Below, piece after piece: positions 1 through 11,061 of a stretch of DNA of 64,000 nucleotides (within the stretch, counting starts at the first letter, position 1; every line of letters starts with the position of its first letter). The DNA lies in contig NC_064617.1 of NCBI RefSeq assembly GCF_023898315.1, positions 718,659,202 through 718,723,201 of the forward strand, in the 5' to 3' direction. This DNA comes from Schistocerca nitens. Its lineage: Eukaryota; Arthropoda; Insecta; Orthoptera; Acrididae. Both the position numbers and the translations under genes were made by a program. A model generated the notes under the pieces. It had not been told where the DNA came from. It did not search any database and was given only the letters and a program-made list of their open reading frames with translations.

Positions 1-131
1 GTTATTCAACTATTTGAGGAGTCTTCAACTTTTGTAGTCTTGTCTTCCTCAGTTGCGTGTAATATTTCGGTATATTGATAATTTTTACTTTTGGACCGTC
101 GAACTACAACGGAATGAAATACCATTTTCGT

Positions 132-177
132 GCCCTATGCGTTTCGCCTTTATTGTCTGCAAGGCATCTTCAGTGGC
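132..177 (-). ncRNA. Hammerhead-ribozyme-like motif in PLE A terminal repeat (left copy)
   Basis: Read on the minus strand: stem I strand GCCA (177-174), core CTGAAGA (173-167), an A-T step, stem II arms GCCTT (165-161) and AAGGC (150-146), then GAAA (145-142). A short near-palindromic stem III ACGCAT follows (142-137), then A at the cleavage position (136), then GGGC (135-132) as the returning stem I strand with three of four pairs. The core matches the hammerhead CUGANGA/GAAA pattern exactly and stem II is perfect over 5 bp. PLEs are known to carry hammerhead motifs with very short stem III in their terminal repeats. Self-cleavage is not shown. Confidence 0.55.
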
Positions 178-230
178 CTGGAATATGCACATATTTTTAC
201 TATTTAGTTTATATTTGGGGGTAATGTATC

Positions 231-408
231 TGTGGCGGACTCGAGTGTTAATATTTGTATATTATATCTCTAAACTTTGTTTACATTCTTATGACTTAGA
301 AACTGTTATCATCTCTAATATTGTTCTCATCTACAATGTTTTGAGCGTTCATTAAATGTATAAATACATCATTTCTTGTCTTTTATGGTCCTTCTACCAT
401 AAACCATA
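231..408 (+). repeat. 5' LTR of the Gypsy element
   Basis: About 178 bp, starting TGTGGCGGAC and matching 4626-4810 nearly throughout. It ends in ACCATAAACCATA, where the 3' copy carries a small extra tandem piece. One base separates it from the primer-binding-site candidate TGGTGAAACGACG at 410. Confidence 0.85.
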
Positions 409-468
409 TTGGTGAAACGACGTGATTAATAAGAAGCGGAACGTAGTTGTGGTTAGTGAAGTGTAAAA

Positions 469-1312
469 ATGATCGGCGAAAGCAACGACGCAAATCCAAT
501 TCCCGCATCAGTACAGAACGAAGCGGATACTCCTCGTGTTTCGGAGAAGATTCCGCCCGCCTGGAAGCAAAACATAAAGGTATGGTTCCTTCTAGTTGAA
601 GCACAGTTTACCGCGTTGTGTATCACTAACGAAACCACGAAATTCAATCATGTTGTTGCGTCACTGGAAGCGGATGTTGTAGAATTAATTTCCGACTTTT
701 TGACTCGGCCATTATCTACCACTCCGTTCACAGAACATAAAACAAGACTAATTCAGGAATTTGAGGAGGCAGAAAATAGAAAAGTAACGAAATTATTAAC
801 AGAAGTGGAATCAGGTGATAAGAAGCCCACTCAGCTCTTACGTTAGATGCGAACTTTAGCTGGTACGCAAGTCAAGGACGCTTTTTTGAAAACCATATTT
901 ATGCAGCGGCTTCCTGTCACCACACGTTCTATACTAGCTACAAGTACAGATGATGTTGACACCATAGCCATGGCTGACAAAATTGCGAATTATCACAAAC
1001 GGAGACGAATATATTTGCTCAAACCTTGTAGTCAGTAAAGTAAATGATACCAGTAACGATAGAATGACGGAACTAGGAACGCAAATTGCTGAATTAACGT
1101 TGACAAGAGGCAGCTCACGTTCATCTCGCTCCTCACCAAGTAGATCACGAGACAGGCCACGGTCAGCCCAGCGTTTTAATCCTAATAGAGCACTGTGTTG
1201 GTATCACTTTAAAGATCGCCACAGGGCAAAGAAATGTCGGAGCCCATGCTCGTTTCGACCATCTTCCACCCAAAATTCCAACAAACAGTCAAACCCAAAC
1301 GCTCCTCACTAG
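469..1312 (+). pseudogene. Gag pseudogene of the Gypsy element
   Basis: The N-terminal part contains KIPPAWKQNIKVWFLLVEAQF followed by TKFNHVVASLEADV, the layout of the insect Gypsy gag N-terminal domain catalogued as DUF7041. An in-frame TAG at 844-846 interrupts it, the same frame continues to about 1010, and a frameshift moves it to the frame of 983-1312. That last part is basic and Ser/Arg-rich and ends in a zinc-knuckle-like CWYHFKDRHRAKKCRSPCS, typical of this lineage's nucleocapsid. The start at 469 is the first ATG after the 5' LTR and primer site. Confidence 0.75.
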
Positions 1313-4190
1313 CGGCGGCAGGTGATCGGAGCCATCTTTCACGCCGTTTATTTCTCTCAGACAGAAGTAGCGGAAGTCGTTACGTAATTGACACCGGAAC
1401 TGATAGTTCTGTGACTCCGCCTTCGAACAGTGATCGCCGGAAGAAAACAGATCGTAAACTTTATGCTGCAAATGGCACTGTTATTAATACTTACGGAGAG
1501 CGTCCAATATTACTCAGTTTGGGTTTACGGCGCAACTTCACATGGAATTATGTAACTGAAGATGTGCAACATCCGATTATCGGAGCCGACTTCATTCACC
1601 ATTATAATCTTGCAGCAGACCTCAAGAACAGACGACTCACTGACCCGCTAACGTCAGCAGCAACATCTGGGACATTGATTAAGGTCTCGGGCATAGAAAC
1701 AGTTCATGTAATGCCACCAGATCAAAAATATGCTGCCATTCTAAAGAAATTTCCCAACTTCCTCCAAGAAAACATCCATTTTGGCATCCCTGATACCACT
1801 GTTTTTCATACGATTGCAGAGGAGGACATCCCGTAGCAGCAAGGGCACGACAACTACCACCAGATAAACTTAAAGCAGCTAAAGCAGAGTTCCAACAGCC
1901 GTTAAATAGCGCCTGGGCAAGACCCCTCGACTTAGTTCCCAAGAAAGACGGATCCTGGAGGCCTTGCGGAGACTACCGTCCTCTCAACAAAATCACCAAG
2001 CCTGACAGGCATCCTATTCCTAACCTTCAAGATTTTAAGAGCCAACTGCGTGGAAAACACACATTTTCAAAAATAGATCTGGTCAGAGCTTATCATCACA
2101 TCCCTGTACGTCCAGACGATGTACCCAAGACCGCTGTGATAACTCCATTTGGTTTGTTTGAGTTTTTGCGACTTCCGCTTGGACTCCGATACGCAACACA
2201 AACTTTTCAAAGGTATATGACAATATACTTAGAGACCTCGATTTCGTATACTGTTGTATGGATGGCATTCTAGTGGCATCGCAAGATGAAGAAGAGCACA
2301 AGAAGCATCTTCAATTGCTTTTCGAATGCCTCAGTAAATTCAACATCAGTATCAATCTGAATAAATACATTTTCGGTTCAATAGAAGTACCTCTCCTGGG
2401 ATATGTGGTAACTGCAGAGGGAATTAGACCACTACCAGACTTAGTACAAACCATTGTTGACTATTCGCTACCTACAACAAAGAAGAACTGCGCCGATTTC
2501 TTGGCCTCATTAATTTTTACCGAATAGCACTACCAAATTCAGCCAGTAAACAAGCAGAGCTTTTGAATCTACTCCATGGGACTAAGAAAAATGATAACAG
2601 GAATTTAATTGGACAGAAAATCTTAGACAAGCCTTTAATGACCTAAAAAATAGTCTGGACAATTCAGCACTTGTGGCTCATCCATCTTCAAATTTACCTC
2701 TAATTTTAATGGCTGACGCCTCAGCTTATGCTATTGGTGCATCTTTACAACAAATCAAACATAATAATCTGCAACTATTAGCATTCTTCTCCAAGAAACT
2801 GACAAATGCAGAGAGGAATTACTCAACCTGTGACAGAGAACTCCTCGCTGCCTACTCAGCAGTGAAGCACTTTCAGTACATACTTGAAGGACGTGATTTT
2901 TCAATTTACACCGACCACAAGCCACTCACCTTCATGTTCAAGCAACGTTTGGACAAAGCTTCTCCACGTCAGATTCGACACATTTGTTTCATCGGACAGT
3001 TCACCATAGACATACGTTACACTACAGGGAAGGAGAACCTCGCAGCATACGTTTGTTCACGAATTGATCAATCACTATACCTCCAACTATTACCATGGAA
3101 CAAATTGAGGAAAATCAACGACGTGACAAAGAGCTTCCACACATCAAGAATATGACGTCCCTTGCACTTCAAACAATAATGTTGCCAAATGGTAAAGAAC
3201 TTGTTTGTGACATAGCTGGAGATATGATTCGCCCATATGTACCTCAACAACTACGACAAGCAATTTCAACTCACTACACAATCTAGCTCGTCCTGGTGTT
3301 CAAGCAACCATTAATTTGGCGAGAAAGCACTTCATTTAGCCATCACTAAAAAAAGACGTGAAGGCCTGGACTTCGGCTTGTATTCCTTGCCAACGAAGTA
3401 AAATCTGGAGACGCATCAACAGTGCAGTGGGACATTATCCTCAAACGACCACAAGATTCAGTCACATTAACGTGGACATAGTTGGGCCTCTATCTCCATC
3501 ACAAGGCTATCCCTATTTACTTACAATTATCGATCGTTTTTCCCGATGGCCAGAAGCAGTTACATTAGCTGACATCACAGCAGAAGCAGTTTCATTTACC
3601 ATAGTCTCAACATGGATATATCGTTTTGGCCTGCCTCATATCATAACTACTTATCGCGGAAGGCGGTTTGAATGTCAACTTTTCAAATGTCTCACAAGCA
3701 TACTGGGCATTGCCCACATTAAAACTACAGCACATCATCCTGCAGCAAATGGAAAAATTGAACGATGACATCGTCAGTTGAAATCTGTTTTAAAAGCACA
3801 GGTGTCTGATTATTGGGTTTCGAAGCTTCCTCTGGTCCTGTTAGGGCTTCGCTCCTACAAAATCCCGCAAGTCAATTCATCGCCAGTGGAAATGACTTAT
3901 GGTTCAGCAATTAGCTTACCACGAGCATTTCTCAATGAACAGAAATTAGTATCTTTCATCTCAACCTTCGTCGTCAAATTGAAGGAACAAATGAGGAGCC
4001 TAAGGCCAGTTCCAACTGAACATCAAGACCAAAACTGATAACAAGCAAGTTCGTCTTCGTTCGACATGATGCCGTCAAAACATCACTTCAGCCAACATAT
4101 GACGGGCCATATCTATTCCTGTCTCGCGATGACAAGCACTTCAAGGTGGAGATGCCAAAAGGAAAACAAACTATTAGCACTGACCGATTG
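1234..4190 (+). pseudogene. Pol pseudogene of the Gypsy element (PR-RT-RH-IN)
   Basis: An aspartic protease is seen at 1384-1400 (VIDTGTDSSV; DTG at 1390-1398). The RT domain spans about 1830-2560, with KDGSWRPCGDYRPLNKI and FSKIDLVRAYHHIPV. Its active-site box, normally YxDD, reads CMDG at 2255-2266, so one catalytic Asp is lost. RNase H lies at 2673-3155 (MADAS, RELLAAY, TDHKPLTF). The integrase zinc-binding and core region is at about 3270-3800: the first catalytic Asp is in VDIVGPL (near 3475), the second is replaced by Tyr in ITTYRGR (3652-3654), and the Glu is kept in NGKIER. A C-terminal DGPYLFLSR...DRLKLAF block ends near 4190. Frames change at about 1836, 2220, 2527, 3155, 3290 and 4040. 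Confidence 0.85.
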
Positions 4191-4262
4191 AAACTGGCCT
4201 TCCTTCTGATAGACTATTCATCGGACAACATGGTAGACACAGCAGGAGACACCACTTTGAAA

Positions 4263-4464
4263 GGCCGGCTGCTGGTGGCCGAGCGGTTCTGGCGCTACAG
4301 TCTGGAACCGCGCGACCGCTACGGTCGCAGGTTCGAATCCTGCCTCGGGCATGGATGTGTGTGTTGTCCTTAGGTTAGTTAGGTTTAAGTAGTTCTAAGT
4401 TCTAGGGGACTTATGACCTCAGCAGTTGAGTCCCATAGTGCTCAGAGCCATTTGAACCATTTGA
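4263..4464 (+). mobile_element. tRNA-derived SINE, family A, inside the Gypsy element
   Basis: The family has a tRNA-like head with an A box (TGGCCGAGCGGTTCT) and a B box (GGTTCGAATCC), then GGGCATGGATGTGTGTG, a TTAGGTTAGTTAGG tract, and an end in GAGCCATTTGAACCATTT. This copy has a 12-bp target duplication ACCACTTTGAAA (4251-4262 and 4465-4476), so it jumped into the retrotransposon after that element had integrated. Confidence 0.92.
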
Positions 4465-4625
4465 ACCACTTTGAAAACTTCAGTAACATTCCATTCCAAA
4501 GACTGTCAATCTTCAGAAGACAGCAGACAGCAATCAAGCCAGTGTACCTTCACCACGGATCACCAGATCAGGTCGGCAGGCCACCTTCCTTCGAAAATAC
4601 GTAGACGCTGTCACTGCGGAGGGAG

Positions 4626-4810
4626 TGTGGCGGACTCGAGTGTTAATATTTGTTAATTATATCTCTGAAGTTTGTTTAAATTCTTATTACTTAGAAACTC
4701 TTATCATCTCTGATCTTGTTCACATCTACAATGTTTTGAGTGTTCATTAAACGTATAAATACATCATTTCTTGCCTTTTATGGTCCTTCTACCAAAGACC
4801 ATAAACCATA
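4626..4810 (+). repeat. 3' LTR of the Gypsy element
   Basis: Direct repeat of 231-408, preceded by the purine-rich CGGAGGGAG tract. The two LTRs differ by scattered substitutions and a short tandem insertion near the end, so the insertion is not recent. Confidence 0.85.
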
Positions 4811-5104
4811 TATCCATAGGTTATAAACAATTCTGGTGGCTGGTTTTTCTATGACGTAGTAATGAATTAAATTCTACATACAGGTTGCGTGGATGATCTT
4901 CTACATGTTCCATTTTTGTTCCATTTTTGGCGCTATGACTTGCCGTTTGGGGGTTTTGTTTTTCATGTTTCGCTCTCGCCGTACGCACTGCAGGAACTGA
5001 ACACTTATTTTGAAGCAGGAATTTGGTTTGCGTTGCCGACTGTCGGATGTTATTGCCACGTTTCGAGTGTAATTTTTGAGATACCTGTGATCTGTTTGTG
5101 TATG

Positions 5105-5106
<2 letters not shown>

Positions 5107-5150
<44 letters not shown>
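5107..5150 (+). repeat. (TG)n microsatellite
   Basis: Uninterrupted TG dinucleotides for about 44 bp, within the 3' non-coding part of PLE A. Confidence 0.95.
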
Positions 5151-5153
<3 letters not shown>

Positions 5154-6211
5154 TCTTATTATTTCTTTTATTAAGTGAGGTAGGGAGTCCGTACTGATGT
5201 GTGTGCTCCTTTGTCACATGTTTGTTTTCAGCGATGACTTTCTGGATGTGGAAGTTTTCTTGCATTTGTATAAGGTTTTGTCATGCATGTTGATTTTCAT
5301 TATTTTCACTTCTTATTCCATGGTTGCAGGATGATGGTTATGGTTTTTTAAGTGCTCTGCAAATGTGGAATGATTTGTTTCGTACTTCTAACATCTGATG
5401 TGTTCTTTGCACTGTGTTTTAAAATTCCTGCATGTCTTGCCTATATGTACTGCACCACAACTTTGACATTCAAGTTTACATATTGCTGATCCCTGGAATT
5501 TATCTCTCTTGGTAACTGGTTGGCTTAAGTGTGATTGGAGGGTTTGCACAAACTTATACGCTATTTAGTATGTTTGCTACTCTGTGTGTTAAGTTACGTG
5601 TGTGTCATAAGGCACCATCTGCTACTTTTCTGTGTGGTGTCGTCATTGTGTGTGTTTGTTGAATGTGTTTGTCAGTTTTCAGCTTGTGAGTTGTCTTGTA
5701 CTTGGAAGTGTTGTATTTGTTTTTTTTTTATTTTTTGATTGAGTCAGTGTATTACATGTGTATCATACCCATTATTCCTAGCTATTTGTATGATTGTTCT
5801 CATTTCTTTCCCATAGTTTCTCTTGTTGAATGGGATCCTGTTTGATCTATATAATATGTGCCTTAGTGCTGGAAGCTTCTGGTGGTGAGGTTGATTAGAT
5901 GTGGACTGTATTACTGTGCCTGTGGCCGTTGGTTTTCTGAAACTGTTAGATGAGCCAAATGAAAAAATGATGAAATCCACTCGGAAATCAACAAAGCACA
6001 TCAGAACATAAAATTCACACTTGAAAAAGAAAATTAAATAAATTTTCTTGACATAACAGTAATAAAAGGAAATGGCAAACATACGCAACCTGTAAGTAGA
6101 ATTTAAAATGTTATTACGTCATAGAAAAACCAACCTCCAGAATTGTTTATAAGCAATAGATACATTGCTCCAAAATGAAAACTAAATAGTAAAAATATGC
6201 ACGTATTCCAG

Positions 6212-6260
6212 GCCACTGAAGAAGATACCCTGCAGCGAAGAAAGGCGAAAAGTTTATGGC
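6212..6260 (+). ncRNA. Hammerhead-like motif in PLE A terminal repeat (inverted right copy), degenerate
   Basis: Stem I strands GCCA (6212-6215) and TGGC (6257-6260) are perfectly complementary. The core CTGAAGA (6216-6222) and GAAA (6247-6250) are intact. The 5' arm of stem II has changed, so the hairpin pairs poorly with AAAGGC (6241-6246), and the stem III palindrome has decayed to AAGTTT. It is the counterpart of the motif at 132-177 in opposite orientation. Confidence 0.4.
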
Positions 6261-6399
6261 ATGAAAATTGTCTTTCATTTCAGTTGTAGTTAGACGGGCC
6301 AAAAGTAAAAATTATCATTATACCGTAATCTTTGAGGAGTATTTCTTCTTGTTGTTCTTTGCTTTTACTCCGTATCCTCAAGGAACTGGCATGTTAATT

Positions 6400-6690
6400 G
6401 TTGGATTTGACAATGTTAGTGGTAGAGGATGGCTGAATGTCCTCCCTGCCGCTCTCCCCCCCCCCCCCCCTCCCACCGAGTTATTTCATGTGAATGTGAA
6501 TGCGTGCGAATGTTTTCTAAATGTTTGCAAATCGTGTATTCATCTAGTCAGATGCGAAAAACCGCCTAAAAACAACATACAATCTGACCGCCACACAGGT
6601 CCTCGTCGTCAGGGGCCGAGCGGATTCGGTGCGGGACCGGTGCGCTTCTGCTAATCCCAGAAAGACGCATCCTAATGCGAGCCTTTAGTC
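6400..6690 (-). repeat. SINE-like interspersed repeat, family E, diverged copy
   Basis: Contains the block AAACCGCCTAAAAACA, a GTCCTCGTCGTCAGG-like stretch and CGAGCGGATTCGGTGCG, which also occur in related form at 12235-12620 and 36570-37430. Read on minus, a tRNA-like head lies at the 6690 end. A run of 14 C at about 6457-6470 replaces a C-rich tract of other copies. Family membership is from recall of similar locust repeats. Confidence 0.55.
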
Positions 6691-7610
6691 GGGGATGTTT
6701 ATTTGAGAAATACATGGCGTTTGTAAAACATTTACACCGAAATAACCTTTACTTGTGAAAAGAGTAAATAAATTACAGAAATGTTTGATACAGCACTGAA
6801 TGCAGTGTATCTTCAAGTTGGATTCCCGCCTAACACTGTTAGTTCAGACATTCCCGTTAGGTGGGCATGCGCGAATGAAGTGTTCCAACAGTCGTGCAGA
6901 GCGTGCGCAGTATTGTTTACAGCTTCATGAAAGCAAATCCGCTTCTACAGTTCAGAGACAATTCAAGACCAATTATCACAAGTCACCACCTCAAAGGCAC
7001 ATTGTTATTAATGGGTGCAATAGTTTCACCGAAACTGGCTGTGTATCAAATCGGATGCCGGGCCAGATTCAGCCGGCAGTCTCTGACACAGCAACTGTAA
7101 CTGGCATAGCGTACCTGGACATGCTTCAATATTATCTAATGCCTCAATGACAACAGGAAATGGGTACAGAATTTATTTCGCAGTAATATAGCGCACCATC
7201 CAATTATTATCGTGAAATTGTCGCATATCAACATAGGAATGTGCCAGTTTGGGCTAGATCTGGTGGAAAATATACTGGGTGCTACGATCACCTGTTATAA
7301 CCCAATGGACTTCTGTCTATGGGATTACGTTAAAGACAGAGTTTTTGTTCCTCCGCTTCTGGGAAACGTCGACAAGCTGCGACAGCGGATAACACAAACA
7401 GCTACCACCACACGTCAAGACTTGATTCATAGGATTTGACGGGAGATTTACTGCAGATGGGACATTTAACGTGTTACAAAAGATAGCCACAATCTAAATA
7501 AAACTTCAAGATATTCTGCATTCAGTGCTGTATAAAACATTTCTGTAAGTTATTTATCTTTTCCACAGATAAAGGTTACTTTTGTGTAACTAATTTATAG
7601 ACATCCTGTA
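6688..7610 (+). mobile_element. mariner-like DNA transposon, internally deleted
   Basis: Long terminal inverted repeats of about 140 bp: GAAATGTTTGATACAGCACT near 6780-6800 pairs with the right end at 7520-7545. TA dinucleotides flank both ends (6686-6687 and 7611-7612). Inside are the transposase N-terminus (about 6890-7050, ERAQYCLQLHESKSASTVQRQF, a DUF4817-type helix-turn-helix) and C-terminus (about 7300-7450, PMDFCLWDYVKDRVFVPPL). The central catalytic part is missing. Confidence 0.75.
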
Positions 7611-7659
7611 TATGATTTGGTAATTACATGTCTTGAGTTAAAGCTGTCTGCCAGTCCAG

Positions 7660-7857
7660 CCGCGCGGGATTAGCCGAGCGGTCTTCGGCGCTGCAGTCAT
7701 GGACTGTGCGGCTGGTTCCGGCGGAGGTTCGAGTCCGCCCTCGGGCATGGATGTGTGTGTTTGTACTTAGGATAATTTAGGTTAAGTAGTGTGTAAGCTT
7801 AGTGACTGATGACCTCAGCAGATAAGTCGCATATGATTTCACACACATTTGAACATT
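7660..7857 (+). mobile_element. tRNA-derived SINE, family B
   Basis: Head with CGCGCGGGATTAGCCGAGCGG and a B box GGTTCGAGTCC, body GGATAATTTAGGTTAAGTAG, end TTTCACACACATTTGAACATT. The flanking duplication TGCCAGTCCAG is perfect (7649-7659 and 7858-7868). It differs from family A in the head and in the tail. Confidence 0.92.
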
Positions 7858-7868
7858 TGCCAGTCCAG

Positions 7869-8265
7869 AGCATGAGCTCACAGCGAGCCTTGACTGTGGC
7901 GAGATGAAACTTGGTTCAGAAGTTTTATCGAACAGCATAATCCGAAGAGCACGGTCCTTAAGTTCGATCTGTCATACAGTTTTTGTCACACATACTCAAA
8001 TCGGAAATCGGCATTTGTGTTCAACGATGTTACCAAAATGATCAAGAGCGTAGACGAAGTACTTTTCGACTAAATAAGTGCATCGATCAAGTAGAAAGCC
8101 AGTCAGTTTGTATTGCTAATTTTGACTTAAGAGAATGAATTTGAAGAATGAATTTGAAACCCTTCTAAAAGTGAGGGTTGCTCAACGAATAATGTCGTGA
8201 ATGACTTGGAGAGACAGAAAAGAGTCAAATGGGTCACAGAACAGACTGAAACAGAAGACGTATTT
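7869..8265. other. Unassigned sequence
   Basis: No convincing gene or element. Short open frames only, with no recognisable motif. Confidence 0.5.
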
Positions 8266-8453
8266 CTGGCTCTGAGTACTATGGGACTTATCTTCTGAGG
8301 TCATCAGTCCCCTAGAACTTAGAACTACTTAAACCTAACTAACCTAAGAACATCACACACATCCAGGCCCGAGGCAGGATTCGAACCTGCGACCTTAGCG
8401 GTCGCGCGGTTCCAGATTGTAGCGCCTAGAACCGCTCGGCCATCCCGGCCGGC
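8266..8453 (-). mobile_element. SINE family A
   Basis: Complete copy in reverse orientation with B box complement GGATTCGAACC and the head CGGCCGGGATGGCC at its right end. Target duplication AGACGTATTT (8256-8265 and 8454-8463). Confidence 0.92.
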
Positions 8454-8862
8454 AGACGTATTTATGACTAACGAAAATGAAATAGATGTAAGCGGGACAT
8501 GCAGCCATTTAAACGGACGATATGTGGACCACGGAAGTGCTTGGCCAGACTCCAAGAGATAACGAAAGGCTGAGAGGCGATTCTAAATGAAAAATGGGTA
8601 GACGACATTTAACTGTGTAAACTGTGAAGCATGCCGGATACTATCCGAAACACTCCACAGAAGGGTAGTAGAGGGTATATGCTATCTGACACAAATAACG
8701 AAGTCAGAAACGAAAAACGGTGCAAAAAGCAAATTCAGTTCGCAAAAATAGATCGATTACTAATCTTGCTAAACAGGTTATAAGCACACGTAACCGTGGT
8801 GATGTGACAGTCGCTTGAGCTGCATTGCAGTCAGTGCAATGGCTGTTGACATATTCGCAGTT

Positions 8863-9389
8863 AATTTAGCTTTCCAAAACGTAGGACCACGCTATTTACG
8901 TCATTCCCTCACGTTTGATGCTTGTCCTTACGTCGCCATGACGTTGTTAGTTATCATTTGGCAGTCTAGGCACTGTAGTTTGAAGGAGTGCACTATCTGA
9001 AATTTAGCACTGTAGTTTGAAGGAGTGCACTATCTGAAATTTAGCACTGTGCGCACCTCCAGAGAACAAGTGCTTGCAAACGAAGCCTCGCTTACAGAGG
9101 AGCGAATGGAGTGAACACAGGCGAATGATCGTTTACAAAACGAAAAAAATTTAGCTTTCCAAAACGTAGGACCACGCTATTTACGTCATTCCCTCACGTT
9201 TGATGCTTGTCCTTACGTCACCATGACGTTGTTAGTTATCATTTGGCAGTCTAGGCACTGTAGTTTGAAGGAGTGCACTATCTGAAATTTAGCACTGTGC
9301 GCACCTCCAGCGAACAAGTGCTTGCAAACGAAGCCTCGCTTACAGAGGAGCGAATGGAGTGAACACAGGCGAATGAACGTTTACAAAAC
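8863..9389. repeat. Local tandem duplication (about 242-bp unit) with an internal 37-bp duplication
   Basis: Copy 1 (8863-9141) and copy 2 (9148-9389) start AATTTAGCTTTCCAAAACG and end near CGTTTACAAAAC, and are nearly identical. Copy 1 alone contains a second tandem duplication of 37 bp (8971-9007 and 9008-9044, unit starting CACTGTAGTTTGAAGGAG). Without it the two copies have the same length. No coding sense was found. Confidence 0.9.
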
Positions 9390-10856
9390 AATTCGCTCAG
9401 TTCCAAAACAACGCTCAGTTCCATGCACTGGTACCTTATGGACAAACATTTACTCTGGCAGGAAAGGAAGAAACTGCGAGAGAACGAGTATCGAAGCATG
9501 CGAACACTAAGAACGCTGCGTTTGCTTTTTCTTCTTTGCGGTAAAATAATAGACGCACAGGTTTTGTTCGATACAACGCTAGTTACAGTCGTGGTGTGCT
9601 ATTAATACGTGGCTATTTTACATGTTGAGTGCGCTGCTCGTGACGTACCAAGGAAGGCGTCTTCGAAAAGGAAAAATATTACTCTCTTAATTTTTACGCA
9701 AGTGCTTATCACTTATCACTGACTTCCAACAACAGCCTTCCTTAGCCTTGTTCCAAAGCTTTACAAGTGCGTCGAAAGACGATTTTCACTGTTAGCGGGT
9801 CTAAGAACTCCACAATCCCACCAAGATAACAGCAAAATCAGTAACACTCCTCTAGTATTTCCTGTCTTTATACGCACAGCTTTGTGTTCCCACAAAAATT
9901 ATACATTTCGTTTTGACCCCTAAAATCCGACCACGTGATGCAACGAATTTCTTTTTGCTTTAATTCAGTTGCTGGAAACGGCAACACCACCACGGGCTGC
10001 GACCACCGGAACACGTAAGCCACATGACGTCAGCCTTCCTGCCATTATGACATTGAGGTTTCCTTCCGTGGCCACTGAGAGCCTGCTTGCTCGTACACGA
10101 ACAGTTTTCCCAAATATATGGAATGCACTTTAAACGTAACAGGTTAGCTTAGATAGCACACTGCATAGTTCGATACCACGTAGGACGTGCAGAGCATGCA
10201 ATGACCCAAATTCCAATTAACATTATGACTATAATGTAAATCCAATGCTCATAACAGTAATCCCTGCCTTGTTAACGATATGTAAAGTATATGATATTGA
10301 AAGAGCTACGCACCAAATCTGTAGTACTCATTTAACTGGTAGGAATATCTGAAATTGTCACGTTCCATTGTAATCAGCAGATAATGAAATCGCGTTCTTA
10401 CAAGTTGCTCATTTCCAGTTGTCAGCCGAAATGTCTCATACAAAGTTTGGATTATCTTGCGTACAAATGTACTGATATTGACTAATTTTTGGAATAATTA
10501 TGAAACTTTATGAATTATATCGATTAGTAACTATAAGCAAACGGCTAAAACCCACTTTTTAGTTAAATGTCAGAACTTCTGTTAATACTGATAAAAACAT
10601 GTGTTTAATCAAACGTCGGAAACATGTTAGAAAGGTTGCACCTAATTTATCTGCTGTGTGATTAACAAAATAATAAAAAGCTTTGTTCGTATTGCCTATT
10701 TCATGTGCAAAAGCGATGTCTGGGCAATTTGCTTAAACGAATCTAGTATTAGCAATTGTAACCTATCCATCTGTATATTAAATTAACAAGATGTGATAAT
10801 TTTTAATTGTAACTCGTTAAATCAACGCTATCCAGAATGTTCCAATTGTCATGAAA
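9390..10856. other. Unassigned intergenic sequence
   Basis: AT-rich sequence with short open frames and no motif I recognise on either strand. Confidence 0.5.
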
Positions 10857-10867
10857 TGTATATAAAT

Positions 10868-11061
10868 GCCGGCCGGAGTGGCCGTGCGGTTCTAGGCGCT
10901 ACAGTCTGGAGCCGAGCGACCGCTACGGTCGCAGGTTCGAATCCTGCGTCGGGCATGGATGTGTGTGATGTCCTTAGGTTAGTTAGGTTTAATTAGTTCT
11001 GAGTTCTAGGCGACTGATGACGTCAGAAGTTAAGTCGCATAGTGCTCGGAGCCATTTTTTT
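10868..11061 (+). mobile_element. SINE family A
   Basis: Complete copy with an 11-bp target duplication TGTATATAAAT (10857-10867 and 11062-11072). Its tail and target duplication were later copied in tandem (see 11038-11155). Confidence 0.92.

Larger units (their letters stand above)
231..4810 (+). mobile_element. Ty3/Gypsy-type LTR retrotransposon, degenerate, both LTRs present
   Basis: Two LTRs (231-408 and 4626-4810) begin TGTGGCGGACTCG and flank gag and pol remnants in the order protease, RT, RNase H, integrase, which is the Ty3/Gypsy order. A 4-bp target duplication TATC (227-230 and 4811-4814) is supported by the uninterrupted inverted copy of the target near 6165-6185, which has a single GTATC. 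A TGG-starting primer-binding-site candidate begins at 410, and a purine-rich tract (4616-4625) precedes the 3' LTR. Several stops, frameshifts and lost catalytic residues make it non-functional. A SINE (4263-4464) sits between the integrase C-terminus and the 3' LTR. Confidence 0.9.
1..6400 (-). mobile_element. Penelope-like retroelement (PLE A), degenerate, with inverted terminal repeats; split by an LTR retrotransposon
   Basis: Coding remnants lie on the minus strand. About 6088-5744 holds the end of the reverse transcriptase, recognised from the FRKPTATGTVI block and the downstream pattern ending in a KEMRTIIQIARNNGY-like stretch. About 5505-5340 holds a GIY-YIG-type endonuclease with the pattern KLECQSCGAVHIGKT, then KEH, then FAEHLKNH. 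The RT-linker-GIY-YIG order is diagnostic of Penelope-like elements. Frameshifts and stops break it, so it is dead. Sequence 1-230 plus 4811-4890 is the reverse complement of about 6070-6400, so the element is bounded by inverted copies of its terminal repeat; PLE terminal repeats are known in direct or inverted orientation. The LTR element at 231-4810 sits inside the left copy. Outer ends are approximate and the left end may lie outside the window. Confidence 0.75.

Noticed and set aside
10920-10945. tRNA gene from the A-box/B-box-like sequence, here and in the other SINE heads
   Set aside because: No acceptor-stem pairing, and the sequence continues into a repeated SINE body with target duplications.
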